NCBI RefSeq assembly: GCF_001613405.1
Contig: NZ_BDCH01000020.1
Coordinates: forward strand, 124,001 to 188,000
Origin: Nocardia crassostreae
GTDB lineage: Bacteria; Actinomycetota; Actinomycetes; Mycobacteriales; Mycobacteriaceae
Direction of reading: 5' to 3'
DNA: 64,000 bases
Part shown: positions 42,653 through 52,066 of the stretch, one piece after another
Position numbering within the stretch: the stretch's first letter is position 1
Layout: each line of letters starts with the position of its first letter
The notes under the pieces: generated by a model
What the model was told of the DNA's origin: nothing
The model's input: the letters and a program-made list of their open reading frames with translations, nothing else
Database searches by the model: none
Position numbers and translations under genes: made by a program

Positions 42653-42928
42653 GTGTTCGCCCCGTCCGCACCCGCGCTCGCGGCTCCGATGCCGACGATC
42701 GTGCTGGTGCACGGCGCATTCTCCGATCCGAGCATCTGGGACGGGGTGGCGAGCGAGCTGCGCGCGGAGGGCTATCGGGTGGTGGCCGTGGACAATCCGC
42801 TACGGAGCCCGGCGAGCGACGCGGTGATCGCGCAGGTGCACGATCCGAAGGTCACCTCCCGGGTTTCCGGCCTCGGCACCCGGTTCGGCGAGGTCGCGGC
42901 AGTCGTGGCGGCAGCGGCGCGTGGATAG
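42653..42928 (+). pseudogene. N-terminal remnant of an alpha/beta hydrolase
   Basis: A 91-residue frame beginning with PMPTIVLVHGAFSDPSIWDG and GYRVVAVDNPLRSPASDAV. This is the usual start of the family in which a GHSYGG nucleophile elbow follows about 40 residues later. Here the reading departs after SDAVIAQVHDP and ends without a nucleophile, acid or His. The core enzyme has been deleted. The upstream part resembles a signal-peptide end (APSAPALAAP), so the start may also be missing. Confidence 0.6.
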
Positions 42929-43025
42929 CCGTGCGCCTGGGCGCACACGGTTTCCGCGCGTCCGGTCGCGCCCGGGTCTACGCTGCTGCGGTCAGAGCTC
43001 CATGTCCCGCACGCGAGGAATCGTC

Positions 43026-44171
43026 ATGTTCGACGACATAGTTCCCTTCCGGATCGAGGTCTCGCCGACGCAATGGCGGGATCTGCGCCAGCGGCTGAGT
43101 GAAACCCGTTGGCCCGCACAGATTCCGGGAGTCGGCTGGGATCGCGGGGTTCCCGTGGACTATCTGCGGGAGCTGGCGGGCCACTGGGCGCAGCGTTTCG
43201 ACTGGCAGGCGTGGGAGAAGCGGATCAACTCCTATCCGCAGTACACGACCGTCATCGACGGCGCGCGAATTCATTTTCTGCACATCAGATCCCACCGGTC
43301 CGATGCGACACCGCTGGTCATGCTGCACGGCTGGCCGAGCTCGGTGCTGGAGTACCTCGATGTCATCGAACCGCTCACCGATCCCGAGGACGGCGGGCCC
43401 GCATTCCACCTGATCATCCCGTCGCATCCGAACTTCGGCTTCTCGGGCCCGGCCGCGGATACCGGTTGGGACGGTTACCGGATCGCGAGCGCCTACGCCG
43501 AACTCATGCGCCGCCTGGGCTATCCGCGCTACGGCGTGCAGGGCGGTGACTTCGGCTCCTTCATCGGCCCGAATATCGGCCGCCTCGATGCCGACCGGGT
43601 GATCGGCGTGCACGTCAATGCGGCCGGTTTCGGATTCATTCCCTTCGGCGGCATGACCGACGACGTGGTCGCCACCTTGAGCGAGCGCGAACGTGGCAAG
43701 CTGGCGCTGGTGGGCAAACTCCTCTCCGACGGCGGCCACTTCCAGATCCAGGGCACCCGCCCGCACACCCTCGGCTTCGCCCTGGCCGATTCTCCCGCCG
43801 GGCAGCTGGCCTGGATCGTGGAGAAATTCCACTCCTGGACCGGAACCGAAGGCGCGCTGGAGGATCGGATCGACCGCGATCATCTGCTCGCCACCGTCTC
43901 GGTCTACTGGTTCACCAATACCGGCAGCTCCTCGGCGCAGCTGTACTACGAGACCCTGCACGCCCAGCATCAGCCCACCCGCTCCACGGTGCCGACCGCC
44001 GTCGCCAATTTCGCGACCGATCCGGCCATCCGCCGCTTCGCCGAACAGCTCAATACCATTGCCCGCTGGACCGAATTCGACACCGGCGGCCACTTCGCCG
44101 CCATGCAGACCCCGGAGCTGCTGGTCGCCGACATCCGCGCCTTCTTCACGGAACTGATTGGCGCACAATAG
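43026..44171 (+). CDS. Epoxide hydrolase
   Basis: A 381-residue enzyme with an N-terminal epoxide-hydrolase domain (residues 3 to about 110: PFRIEVSPTQWRDLRQRLSE, PGVGWDRGVPVDYLREL) and an alpha/beta-hydrolase core. HGWPSSVLEY forms the oxyanion hole, the nucleophilic Asp is in QGGDFGSFIG, and the catalytic His is in TGGHFAAMQTPELL. These enzymes open epoxides to diols and are common in Nocardia for lipid or xenobiotic breakdown. ATG 43026 fits the conserved start. Confidence 0.9.
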   Translation: MFDDIVPFRIEVSPTQWRDLRQRLSETRWPAQIPGVGWDRGVPVDYLRELAGHWAQRFDWQAWEKRINSYPQYTTVIDGARIHFLHIRSHRSDATPLVMLHGWPSSVLEYLDVIEPLTDPEDGGPAFHLIIPSHPNFGFSGPAADTGWDGYRIASAYAELMRRLGYPRYGVQGGDFGSFIGPNIGRLDADRVIGVHVNAAGFGFIPFGGMTDDVVATLSERERGKLALVGKLLSDGGHFQIQGTRPHTLGFALADSPAGQLAWIVEKFHSWTGTEGALEDRIDRDHLLATVSVYWFTNTGSSSAQLYYETLHAQHQPTRSTVPTAVANFATDPAIRRFAEQLNTIARWTEFDTGGHFAAMQTPELLVADIRAFFTELIGAQ

Positions 44172-44190
44172 GGCGGGGCACAACAAAGAC

Positions 44191-44731
44191 ATGGCGCTCG
44201 AATCGTTCATGGTCCCGATCGGCACGCCCGCCCCCGATTTCACCCTGCCCGCGGTGGACGGCACCAAGGTCCGGCTCGGCGATTTCGCCGCCGACCCGGC
44301 GCTGCTGGTGATCTTCCTGTCCAATCACTGCCCCTACGTCCGGCGCATCGAGGCGGCCCTCGGCGAAGTCACCGCCGAGCTGCGCCCGCGCGGCCTGGCC
44401 GCCGTCGCCGTCTGCAGCAACGACATCGAGCACTATCCCGACGACAATGCCGAGCGTCTGCGCGAGCAGGTCCTGCGCGCCGGATTCGCAGGAGGTCGCC
44501 CGCGCCTACCGTGCGGCCTACACCCCGGATCTGTTCCTCTACGACGCCGACCGCAAGCTGGCCTACCGCGGCCGCTTCGACACCGCCACGCCCGGCAATA
44601 CCGTGCCCTCCGACGGTTCGGTGCTGCGCGCCGCCGTCGCCGAGGTGCTGGCCGGGCGTCCGGTCCCCGAACCGCACGTGCCCAGCATCGGCTGCGGCAT
44701 CAAGTGGAAACCCGGTACGACGCCCAGGTGA
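44191..44731 (+). pseudogene. Thioredoxin-like (AhpC/TSA-type) protein, frameshifted
   Basis: The first frame runs from ATG 44191 through PIGTPAPDFTLPAVDGT, the redox-site region LSNHCPYVRRIE and LREQVLRAGF. The second frame takes over at 44489 with QEVARAYRAAYTPDLFLYDA and ends in SIGCGIKWKPGT at 44731. Relatives have about nine more residues (TFPYL-type) between these parts, so roughly 26 bases have been lost at 44487/44488, with a frame change. The family is a cytoplasmic thioredoxin-fold protein of about 190 residues. Both halves are well conserved, so the loss is recent or artefactual. Confidence 0.85.
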
Positions 44732-44772
44732 CGAACAGCCCTCGTCCGGGTGACGACCGGCGCGCAGGCAAT

Positions 44773-44815
44773 TTGCCAATGGGCAACTAAACTGGATTCG
44801 GATATCCGGGAATCC
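44773..44815. promoter_or_regulatory. Two dyads upstream of hrcA
   Basis: TTGCC-AATG-GGCAA (44773-44786) and an imperfect dyad GGATTC...GAATCC around the palindrome GGATATCC (44794-44815) lie 70-110 bases before hrcA. Neither matches the CIRCE element (TTAGCACTC-N9-GAGTGCTAA). They may be operators or transcription-end structures for the broken gene upstream. Confidence 0.4.
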
Positions 44816-44883
44816 GCGTGATCACTGCCAGACCTACGAGGCGGTGACACGCGTCCCGACAGCGAGCGAGGAGGTGGGGCCCC

Positions 44884-45924
44884 ATGTCGAGTACCGAGCA
44901 GCGTCGGCTCGAGGTCCTGCGTGCGATCGTGGCGGACTACATCTCGACCAAGGAGCCGATCGGGTCCAAGACCCTGGTGGAACGGCACAATCTGGGCGTC
45001 TCCAGCGCCACCGTCCGCAACGATATGGCCGTGCTGGAGGCCGAGGGGTACATCGCCCAGCCGCACGCCAGCTCCGGCCGCATCCCCACCGACAAGGGTT
45101 ATCGGCAGTTCGTCGATCACATCTCCGAGGTCAAGCCGCTGTCGAATGCGGAGCGGCGGGCCATTATGGAATTCCTGGAAAGCGGCGTCGACCTCGACGA
45201 TGTGCTACGCCGCGGGGTGCGGCTGCTGGCGCAGCTGACCCGGCAGGTCGCCATGGTCCAGTACCCGACGGTGTCGGCCTCGACCGTGCGCCACCTCGAG
45301 GTCGTGGCGCTCAATCCGGCGCGGCTGCTGCTGGTGGTGATCACCGACACCGGCCGCGTCGATCAGCGCCTGGTCGATCTGGGCAATGTGGTGGGCGAGG
45401 ACGATCTGGCCGCCCTGCGCGGCATGCTCGGTAAAGCCATGGACGGCAAACGTCTCGCCATCGCCTCGGCCGCGGTGGCCGAACTCCCCGAGCACGCGCC
45501 CGCCCGGCTGCGCGATGTGCTGGTGCGAGTGTCCACGGTGCTGGTCGAGACCCTCGTCGAGCATCCCGAAGAGCGGCTTGTGCTGGGTGGCACCGCCAAT
45601 CTCACCCGCAGCGCGTTCGATTTCGCGGGCAATGGTTTCCCCGGTTCGCTGCGTTCGGTGCTCGAAGCGCTCGAAGAGCAGGTCATCGTGCTGAAGCTGC
45701 TGGCAGCCGCCCAGCATCCGGGTACCGTTACCGTGCAGATCGGCGAGGAAACCGAAGTCGAGCAGATGCGCGGCACGGCCGTGGTGTCCACCGGCTACGG
45801 CATGCCCGGTACCGTTCTAGGCGGTATGGGGGTTTTGGGCCCGACCCGCATGGACTATCCGGGGACCATCGCATCGGTCGCGGCGGTCGCACGGTATATC
45901 GGTGAGGTGCTCTCCGAACGGTGA
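44884..45924 (+). CDS. hrcA: Heat-inducible transcription repressor HrcA
   Basis: A 346-residue HrcA. The winged-helix DNA-binding domain has LEVLRAIVADYISTKEPIGS and VSSATVRNDMAVLEAEGYI (in blocks), and SSGRIPTDKGYRQFVD is the family's hallmark. The C-terminal GAF-like domain ends normally. HrcA represses groESL/dnaK-type genes through CIRCE. GAGGAGG lies ahead of the ATG. The dnaJ2 gene starts 35 bases after it, as in mycobacteria. Confidence 0.95.
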   Translation: MSSTEQRRLEVLRAIVADYISTKEPIGSKTLVERHNLGVSSATVRNDMAVLEAEGYIAQPHASSGRIPTDKGYRQFVDHISEVKPLSNAERRAIMEFLESGVDLDDVLRRGVRLLAQLTRQVAMVQYPTVSASTVRHLEVVALNPARLLLVVITDTGRVDQRLVDLGNVVGEDDLAALRGMLGKAMDGKRLAIASAAVAELPEHAPARLRDVLVRVSTVLVETLVEHPEERLVLGGTANLTRSAFDFAGNGFPGSLRSVLEALEEQVIVLKLLAAAQHPGTVTVQIGEETEVEQMRGTAVVSTGYGMPGTVLGGMGVLGPTRMDYPGTIASVAAVARYIGEVLSER

Positions 45925-45959
45925 GCAAGCGGAAGACGAAACAGGACTAGAGAGCGCAA

Positions 45960-47111
45960 GTGGCACGGGACTATTACGCACTGCTCGGCGTCGCACGTAA
46001 CGCGACCGACCAGGAGATCAAGCGCGCCTACCGCAAGCTGGCGCGTGAACTGCATCCCGACGTCAATCCGGATCCGGAGGCGCAGGAGCGATTCCGGGAG
46101 GTGTCGACCGCCTACGAGGTGCTGACCGACGCCGAGAAGCGGCGCATCGTCGATCTGGGCGGTGATCCGCTGGAGAACGGCGGCGGTATGGGCGGCGGCT
46201 TCTCCGGCGCCGGATTCGGCGGCCTCGGGGATGTGTTCGAGGCGTTCTTCGGCGGCATGAGCGGTTCCGGTCCGCGCAAGCCGCGCGGGCGCGTGCAGCC
46301 CGGCGCGGATTCGCTGCTGCGGACGCGACTGTCGTTGCAGGAGTGCGCGGTCGGCGTCACCAAGCATCTGACCGTCGACACCGCCATCCTCTGCGATCTG
46401 TGCCAGGGCGCGGGCACCAATGGCAACTCCAAGCCGGTGCGCTGTGAGACCTGCGGCGGCGCGGGTGAGGTGCAGAGCGTGCAGCGCTCCTTCCTGGGCC
46501 AGGTCATGACCTCGCGGCCCTGCCCCACCTGCCGCGGTGCGGGCGAGACCATTCCCGATCCCTGTCGCAAGTGCGGCGGCGACGGCCGCGTGCGCTCGCG
46601 CCGCGAGATCGCCGCGCCGATCCCGGCCGGTGTGGCCGCGGGCATGCGAGTCCGCCTGGCCGCGCAGGGCGAGGTCGGCCCGGGCGGCGGCCCCGCCGGT
46701 GACCTCTACGTCGAGATCGTCGAGCAGCCGCACGACACCTTCGTCCGCGACGGCGACGACCTGCACTGCACCATCCGCGTGCCCATGGTGGACGCCGCCC
46801 TCGGCACCACCGTCGTCATCGACACCATTCTCGACGGCCCCGTCGAACTGACCATCCCCGCGGGCACCCAGCCCGGCGAGGCGTCGGTCCTGCGCGGCCA
46901 CGGCATGCCCAAGTTGCGCGCCCAGACCCGCGGCGACCTCATCGCCCACCTGGACATCGTGGTCCCCACCAAGATGGACTCCAAGCAGACCGAACTGCTG
47001 CGCAAGTACAAGGGCCTGCGCGCCACCGAGCGGACCGAAGTGCTCTCCACCCAGTCCGAGCACAACAGCGGCCTGTTCGCCCGCCTCCGCGCCTCCTTCA
47101 GCGGACGCTGA
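45960..47111 (+). CDS. dnaJ: Chaperone DnaJ (DnaJ2)
   Basis: A 383-residue type I J-protein. The J domain has HPD in RELHPDVNPD. A Gly/Phe-rich stretch follows at about residues 75-110. Four zinc-finger repeats are visible (CDLCQGAG, CETCGGAG, CPTCRGAG, CRKCGGDG), then the C-terminal peptide-binding domains. It stimulates Hsp70 ATPase and delivers clients. GTG 45960 is used. It corresponds to the hrcA-linked DnaJ2 of mycobacteria rather than the dnaK-linked DnaJ1. Confidence 0.95.
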   Translation: MARDYYALLGVARNATDQEIKRAYRKLARELHPDVNPDPEAQERFREVSTAYEVLTDAEKRRIVDLGGDPLENGGGMGGGFSGAGFGGLGDVFEAFFGGMSGSGPRKPRGRVQPGADSLLRTRLSLQECAVGVTKHLTVDTAILCDLCQGAGTNGNSKPVRCETCGGAGEVQSVQRSFLGQVMTSRPCPTCRGAGETIPDPCRKCGGDGRVRSRREIAAPIPAGVAAGMRVRLAAQGEVGPGGGPAGDLYVEIVEQPHDTFVRDGDDLHCTIRVPMVDAALGTTVVIDTILDGPVELTIPAGTQPGEASVLRGHGMPKLRAQTRGDLIAHLDIVVPTKMDSKQTELLRKYKGLRATERTEVLSTQSEHNSGLFARLRASFSGR

Positions 47112-47115
47112 CCCG

Positions 47116-47868
47116 GTGGCCGCCACCGTCTTCTACCTCGACGACATCCCCGCCCCCGGTGCGACGGCGGTCCTGGACGGCCCCGAAGGCCGCCACGCCG
47201 CCACCGTCCGCCGCATCCGGGTCGGGGAACCCATCACCCTGTCCGACGGACACGGTGTGGTCGCCGAATCCGAAGTGGTTGCGGCCCAAAAGTACCGCCT
47301 CGAACTGAAGGTCCTCGCCCGCAGCCTCGCCCGCAGCCTCGCCGCCCCCGCCACCCCCCAGGTGACGGTGGTCCAAGCGCTCCCCAAGAGCGACCGCTCC
47401 GAACTGGCCGTCGAGCTGATGACGGAGGCGGGCGCCGACGCCATCGTCCCCTGGCAGGCCGCCCGCTGCATCTCCAACTGGGAGGCCAAGGCCCACAAGG
47501 CCGTCGAGAAATGGCGCACCGCCGCCAAACAGGCAGCCCGCCAATCCCGCCGCCCCTACATCCCCGACGTAGCCGACCTGCACACCACCCGAGACCTCCT
47601 CGAGTTGGTCCGCACCGCCAAGTCCAACGGCGCCATAGTGGCAGCCCTCCACGAATCCGGCGAATCCCGCTTCAAAGACCTGCCTTTCGCCGATGCCCCC
47701 GAAGTCGTCCTCATCGTCGGCCCCGAAGGCGGCCTCGACGACTCCGAACTGAGTGCCCTGTCCGCGGCGGGTGCGGACATCGTCCTCCTCGGTCCCACCG
47801 TCCTGCGCACCTCCACCGCCGCCGCGGTCGCCGTAGGCGCGCTCGGCGCACTGACCACGCGCTGGTAG
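47116..47868 (+). CDS. rsmE: 16S rRNA (uracil-1498-N3)-methyltransferase RsmE
   Basis: A 250-residue SPOUT methyltransferase that methylates U1498 of 16S rRNA. The N-terminal PUA-like domain begins with VFYLDDIPAPGATAVLDGPEGRH. The SPOUT knot has VLIVGPEGGLDDSE and ends with LGPTVLRTSTAAAVAVGAL, the SAM-binding signature. GTG 47116 starts four bases after the dnaJ stop, so it is in the hrcA-dnaJ operon, as in mycobacteria (Rv2374c-Rv2372c). Confidence 0.93.
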   Translation: MAATVFYLDDIPAPGATAVLDGPEGRHAATVRRIRVGEPITLSDGHGVVAESEVVAAQKYRLELKVLARSLARSLAAPATPQVTVVQALPKSDRSELAVELMTEAGADAIVPWQAARCISNWEAKAHKAVEKWRTAAKQAARQSRRPYIPDVADLHTTRDLLELVRTAKSNGAIVAALHESGESRFKDLPFADAPEVVLIVGPEGGLDDSELSALSAAGADIVLLGPTVLRTSTAAAVAVGALGALTTRW

Positions 47869-47958
47869 CAGAACCGGCGCACGGTAGTCGATCTTCGGCC
47901 ACGATCGAACACCCCGGGGCGAGGTGGCCTGCCGCCCGCCCAACCCTGGGCCGAAGCG

Positions 47959-49191
47959 TCAGCGCGGACCCGGAGCCGTCCGGACGGCCGGTCGGCTGTG
48001 CGTTGTGATGTGCAGCCATGTCGCCAGTACGGCGGCGGCGAAGACGAGAGCGGAAACATAGATCGCCACACCGGGCCAGCCATCGCGGCCGTAGGCGAGG
48101 CCCGCGCCGCCGCCGATTACCGAATTGCCCGCGTAATAGGCGAAGACGTAGAGGGAGGAGGCGGCGGCGCGGTTGCCTTGCGCGGCTGCGCCGACCCAGC
48201 CGCTGGCCACGGCGTGGGCGGCGAAGAAGCCTGCGGTGCAGAGCAATACGCCGAGGAGGATGAGCGGTAGGCGGTTCGGGACGGTGAGAGCCAGGCCGAG
48301 GCCCATGGTTCCGATCGCGGTGAGCAGCACCCCGGCGCGGCCGAGGCGATCGGCCAGGCGTCCGGCGCAGGCCGCGGCCGTGGTGCCCGCGAGGTACATG
48401 ACGAATACCGAACCGACTGTGGCCTCGGACAATTCGAAGGGGGTGCTGGTGAGGCGGTAGCCGAGGAAGTTGTAGATGGCGGTGAAGCCGCCCGCCACCA
48501 CGAAGGCCAGCGCGAAGAGCGGCAGCAATGTGCGGTGGCGCAGGTGACCCGCGAAATCTGTGGTCAGCGTACGGATTCCGAGCGGGCGCGGGCTGAAATT
48601 CCGCGACTGTGGGAGGGCCTTCAGGAACCACAACGTGGACCCTGCCGCTGCCACCGCCACCGCCGCTGCGGCCCACCGCCACGAGGCCGCTTCCAGGGTG
48701 ACCGCCGGAATCAACCGTCCCGCAAGGCCGCCCACGCTGGTACCGGCCACATAGACGCCCATGGCGGCGCCCAGCCCGGAAGCGCCGATCTCCTCGGCCA
48801 GGTAGGTCATGGCCACCGCGGGCACCCCGGCCACCGCGATGCCCTGTACGGCGCGTCCGACCAGGAGGCTCTCGAGGGTCGGCGCGAAGGGCAGCAGGAG
48901 TCCGATGGCCGCGGTGGTCACCGCGGACACCTGCATGACGTGGGTGCGGCCGAAGCGGTCCGAGAGCATGCTCACCGGGATGATCGCCACCGCGAGCAGG
49001 CCCGTGGTGAGGGAGACCGCCAGGGCCGCGTGTGCCGGGGTCGCGCCGAAGGCTGCCGACAGGCTCGGTAGCAGTGCCTGGGCGCTGTACATGGAGGCGA
49101 AAGTGGTCAGGCCCGCGGCGAACAGGGCGAGGGTGATGCGGCGGTCGTGCCGGGTGGCGACGGGCGCGTCGGGGGCGGCGGTGGCGGTCAT
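47959..49191 (-). CDS. MFS transporter
   Basis: A 410-residue major-facilitator protein with about 12 hydrophobic segments. The conserved loop between helices 2 and 3 is MLSDRFGRTHV, and a similar one in the second half is GRLADRLGRAGV. It resembles the YnfM/sugar- or drug-efflux group. The substrate is unknown. ATG 49191 is chosen, though AGGA is very close to it; ATG 49263 is an alternative. It is divergent from a LysR regulator that probably controls it. This pair is an insertion relative to the mycobacterial order between rsmE and phoH. Confidence 0.88.
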   Translation of the reverse strand: MTATAAPDAPVATRHDRRITLALFAAGLTTFASMYSAQALLPSLSAAFGATPAHAALAVSLTTGLLAVAIIPVSMLSDRFGRTHVMQVSAVTTAAIGLLLPFAPTLESLLVGRAVQGIAVAGVPAVAMTYLAEEIGASGLGAAMGVYVAGTSVGGLAGRLIPAVTLEAASWRWAAAAVAVAAAGSTLWFLKALPQSRNFSPRPLGIRTLTTDFAGHLRHRTLLPLFALAFVVAGGFTAIYNFLGYRLTSTPFELSEATVGSVFVMYLAGTTAAACAGRLADRLGRAGVLLTAIGTMGLGLALTVPNRLPLILLGVLLCTAGFFAAHAVASGWVGAAAQGNRAAASSLYVFAYYAGNSVIGGGAGLAYGRDGWPGVAIYVSALVFAAAVLATWLHITTHSRPAVRTAPGPR

Positions 49192-49323
49192 TTCCTGAGC
49201 ATGGGCAACTATCTCTTCGGAAGGAAATGCATAATAATCTCGGAGTTCATGCACTGGAGGCATTAGTGGTGGTCTGTGCGAAAGCTGCCACTGCGGACGT
49301 GACGTGCTGCACGGGAGGTCGAT

Positions 49324-50217
49324 GTGCCGGGTGACGACCTGTACTGGTTCACCACCCTTGCCGAGCTCGAGCGGGTCGGGGCGGCGGCGGAGCGGCTGCA
49401 TCTGGCGCAGCCCACCTTGTCGCGGATGCTGGCGCGGCTGGAACGGCGGCTGGGGGTGCGGCTGTTCGACCGGCACGGAAAACGGTTGACCTTGAACGAC
49501 TTCGGCCGCGTCTACTACGAGCACGCGCGCCGCGCCCAGGCGGAGATGGACGCTGCGGCAATGGAACTCGCCGATCTGGCGAATCCGGCCAAGGGCGTGG
49601 TGCGGCTCGCCTTCCAGCATTCGCTCGGCGCACGCGTGGTGCCCGAGTTGATCGCGGGCTTCCGCCGCACCTCCGGCCGCGTCACCTTCACCCTCGCCCA
49701 GGATGCCGCCGACAGCGTCACCGATCTCGTGCTCGCCGGTACCGCCGATCTGGGCCTGGTATCCCCGAAACCCACCGCGCCCCGGGTGGGCTGGCGCCCC
49801 TTGCTGCGGCAGCGCCTGGGGCTGGCCGTCCCGGCCGACCACCGCCTGGCCACCCGCCGCCACGTCCACCTGTCCGACGCCGCCGAATCGGATTTCATTG
49901 CCATGCATCCGGGCTTCGGCATGCGGCATGTCCTCGAAGACCTCTGTGCCGCAGCCGATTTCCGGCCGCGCATCAGTTTCGAATGCAGCAATCTGACCAC
50001 CATCGCCGGGCTCATCGCGGTCGGTCTGGGCGTCTCCATCCTGCCGCTCGACGACGCACCCATGAACACCCCGCACCCCGGCCTCGTCCTGCTCCCGCTG
50101 GCGGATTCGATCGCCGTGCGCGAGGTCGGCATGGTCTGGTCCCCGTCGGCCGCGCCCTCGGAGGCGGTTCGCCGCTTCCGCGACTTCACCTTCGACTGGG
50201 CGAGTCAGCGGGGCTGA
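49324..50217 (+). CDS. LysR family transcriptional regulator
   Basis: A 297-residue LysR-type regulator. The N-terminal winged helix reads LYWFTTLAELERVGAAAERL and LAQPTLSRMLARLERRLGVRLFDRHGKRL (in blocks). The periplasmic-binding-protein-like effector domain spans residues 90-290. GTG 49324 is used. It is divergent from the MFS gene with 132 bases between, where its operator should lie. It most likely activates the transporter in response to a small molecule. Confidence 0.9.
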   Translation: MPGDDLYWFTTLAELERVGAAAERLHLAQPTLSRMLARLERRLGVRLFDRHGKRLTLNDFGRVYYEHARRAQAEMDAAAMELADLANPAKGVVRLAFQHSLGARVVPELIAGFRRTSGRVTFTLAQDAADSVTDLVLAGTADLGLVSPKPTAPRVGWRPLLRQRLGLAVPADHRLATRRHVHLSDAAESDFIAMHPGFGMRHVLEDLCAAADFRPRISFECSNLTTIAGLIAVGLGVSILPLDDAPMNTPHPGLVLLPLADSIAVREVGMVWSPSAAPSEAVRRFRDFTFDWASQRG

Positions 50218-50378
50218 GGATCGGCGGCCGTTTCCGGTCACCGGCACGGCTCGAGGGCATGACGGTTGGACGTCTTCGCAGCTGGTAGCCCTATATTCAC
50301 TGGGCGCTGTCAGTGGTCGGCGCTAGACTTTCATCAACGAGACAAGGCTCGAGACCGGAAAGCAGGCTATAGCCACTT

Positions 50379-51488
50379 TTGAGAACACCAGGCGAAATCG
50401 GCGACCAGAACACACCCATTGCTGGTATCGGGGCCAGCGGCAACGGGTCCGGGTCGGCGGGGCGGACCGTTCGTTCCAGCATCGAATTGGCACCGGAGTC
50501 GGTGTTCGGATTCCTGGGTTCGGCTGACGAGAACCTGCGTGAACTCGAGCGGCTTCTCGATGCCGACATCCATGTCCGCGGCAATTCCGTCACCCTCACC
50601 GGCAAACCGGCCGACGTGGCCCTGGCCGAGCGCGTGGTGGCGCAGCTGGTGGCGTTGACCGCCCGCAATCGCGTCGTCTCCCCGGAGGCCGTGCGGCACA
50701 CCTACTCCATGCTCACCGAGGGTTGCTCCGACTCTCCGGCCGAGGTGCTGAGCCTGGACATCCTGTCCCGGCGCGGTAAGATCATCCGGCCGAAGACCTT
50801 GAACCAGAAGCGTTATGTCGACGCCATCGACGCGCACACCATTGTGTTCGGCGTCGGCCCGGCCGGTACCGGCAAGACGTATCTGGCCATGGCCAAGGCC
50901 GTGCAGGCGCTGCAGACCAAGGCGGTCAACCGCATCATCCTGACCCGGCCCGCGGTCGAGGCGGGGGAGCGGCTGGGCTTCCTGCCCGGCACCCTGAACG
51001 AGAAGATCGACCCGTATCTGCGCCCGCTCTACGACGCCCTGCACGACATGATGGATCCCGAGGCCATTCCCAAGCTCATGGCCGCGGGCGTCATCGAGGT
51101 CGCACCGCTGGCGTACATGCGCGGTCGCACGCTCAACGATTCGTTCATCATTCTCGACGAGGCGCAGAACACCACGGCCGAGCAGATGAAGATGTTCCTC
51201 ACCCGGCTGGGCTTCGGCTCCAAGATCGTGGTGACCGGTGACGTCACCCAGGTCGACCTGCCCAACGGCTCGTGTTCGGGCCTGCGGGCTGCGACGGAGA
51301 TCCTCACCGATATCGACGATATCCACATTTCCGAGCTCACCAGCGCGGATGTGGTGCGGCACCGGCTGGTCGGAGCCATTGTCGACGCCTATGACCGCTA
51401 CGAGTCGGAGAGCCGCCCGCCCGCGGCCGTGCACTATCCGGGAAATCGGGCGCAGCGGCGTGCCGCGAGCCGCGCGGAGCGACGCTGA
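50379..51488 (+). CDS. phoH: PhoH family ATPase
   Basis: A 369-residue PhoH1-type protein. The ATPase has Walker A GPAGTGKTYLAMAKAV, Walker B SFIILDEAQNTT and ITGDVTQVDLP-like VTGDVTQVDLPNG. A KH-like segment lies before it (about residues 35-100: FGFLGSADENLRELERLLDAD). A basic tail (NRAQRRAASRAERR) may bind RNA. PhoH is linked by context to RNA metabolism, and the ybeY gene follows 23 bases later. The start is TTG 50379, the only in-frame start before conserved sequence. Confidence 0.92.
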   Translation: MRTPGEIGDQNTPIAGIGASGNGSGSAGRTVRSSIELAPESVFGFLGSADENLRELERLLDADIHVRGNSVTLTGKPADVALAERVVAQLVALTARNRVVSPEAVRHTYSMLTEGCSDSPAEVLSLDILSRRGKIIRPKTLNQKRYVDAIDAHTIVFGVGPAGTGKTYLAMAKAVQALQTKAVNRIILTRPAVEAGERLGFLPGTLNEKIDPYLRPLYDALHDMMDPEAIPKLMAAGVIEVAPLAYMRGRTLNDSFIILDEAQNTTAEQMKMFLTRLGFGSKIVVTGDVTQVDLPNGSCSGLRAATEILTDIDDIHISELTSADVVRHRLVGAIVDAYDRYESESRPPAAVHYPGNRAQRRAASRAERR

Positions 51489-51511
51489 CCTAGGCCGATA
51501 CCCTTAGCGGC

Positions 51512-52066
51512 GTGAGTATCGAGATCGCCAATGAATCGGGTATCGAGGTATCCGAAGAAGAGCTGGTCAGTGTCGCGCGGTTCGTGATCGGTCAGATGGA
51601 TGTGCATCCGGCGGCCGAGCTGTCGATGGTGCTGGTCGATCTCGACACCATGGCGGATCTGCACATGCGCTGGATGGACCTGCCGGGTCCGACCGATGTC
51701 ATGTCCTTCCCGATGGACGAGCTGGAGCCGGGCGGGCGGCCCGATGCCGCCGAGCCCGGCCCCTCCATGCTCGGGGATATCGTGCTCTGTCCGGAATTCG
51801 CGGCCCAGCAGGCCGAGAAGGCCGGGCACTCCACGGCCCACGAGCTCGCCCTGCTGACCGTGCACGGCGTGCTGCACCTCCTCGGCTACGACCATGCCGA
51901 GCCGGAGGAGGAGAAGGAGATGTTCGCGCTGCAGGCCTCCCTGCTGGAGGGCTGGTACGAGAGCCTGCGCGAGGCGCAGGTGCGCGCCGAACTGGCCGAG
52001 CGGGATCGGCGGCTGCTGGGCAAGACCGGATTCACCGATGCCGGTGATCCGCTGGACCCGGCGTGA
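51512..52066 (+). CDS. ybeY: Endoribonuclease YbeY
   Basis: A 184-residue metal-dependent RNase for 16S rRNA 3' end maturation and ribosome quality control. The zinc motif H-G-x-x-H-x-x-G-x-D-H is intact in VHGVLHLLGYDH, and PTDVMSFPMDE is a second signature. GTG 51512 is the start. Its stop overlaps the GTG of the CNNM gene. A C-terminal extension (residues 150-184) beyond the usual family length is basic and acidic in turn. Confidence 0.95.
   Translation: MSIEIANESGIEVSEEELVSVARFVIGQMDVHPAAELSMVLVDLDTMADLHMRWMDLPGPTDVMSFPMDELEPGGRPDAAEPGPSMLGDIVLCPEFAAQQAEKAGHSTAHELALLTVHGVLHLLGYDHAEPEEEKEMFALQASLLEGWYESLREAQVRAELAERDRRLLGKTGFTDAGDPLDPA

Noticed and set aside
44732..44883. CIRCE element before hrcA
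   Set aside because: I looked for TTAGCACTC-N9-GAGTGCTAA and found none; the dyads present have other sequences.
46112..46645. A cysteine-poor, proline-rich minus-strand frame opposite dnaJ
   Set aside because: It mirrors the zinc-finger and Gly-rich coding of dnaJ and has no start or family features.
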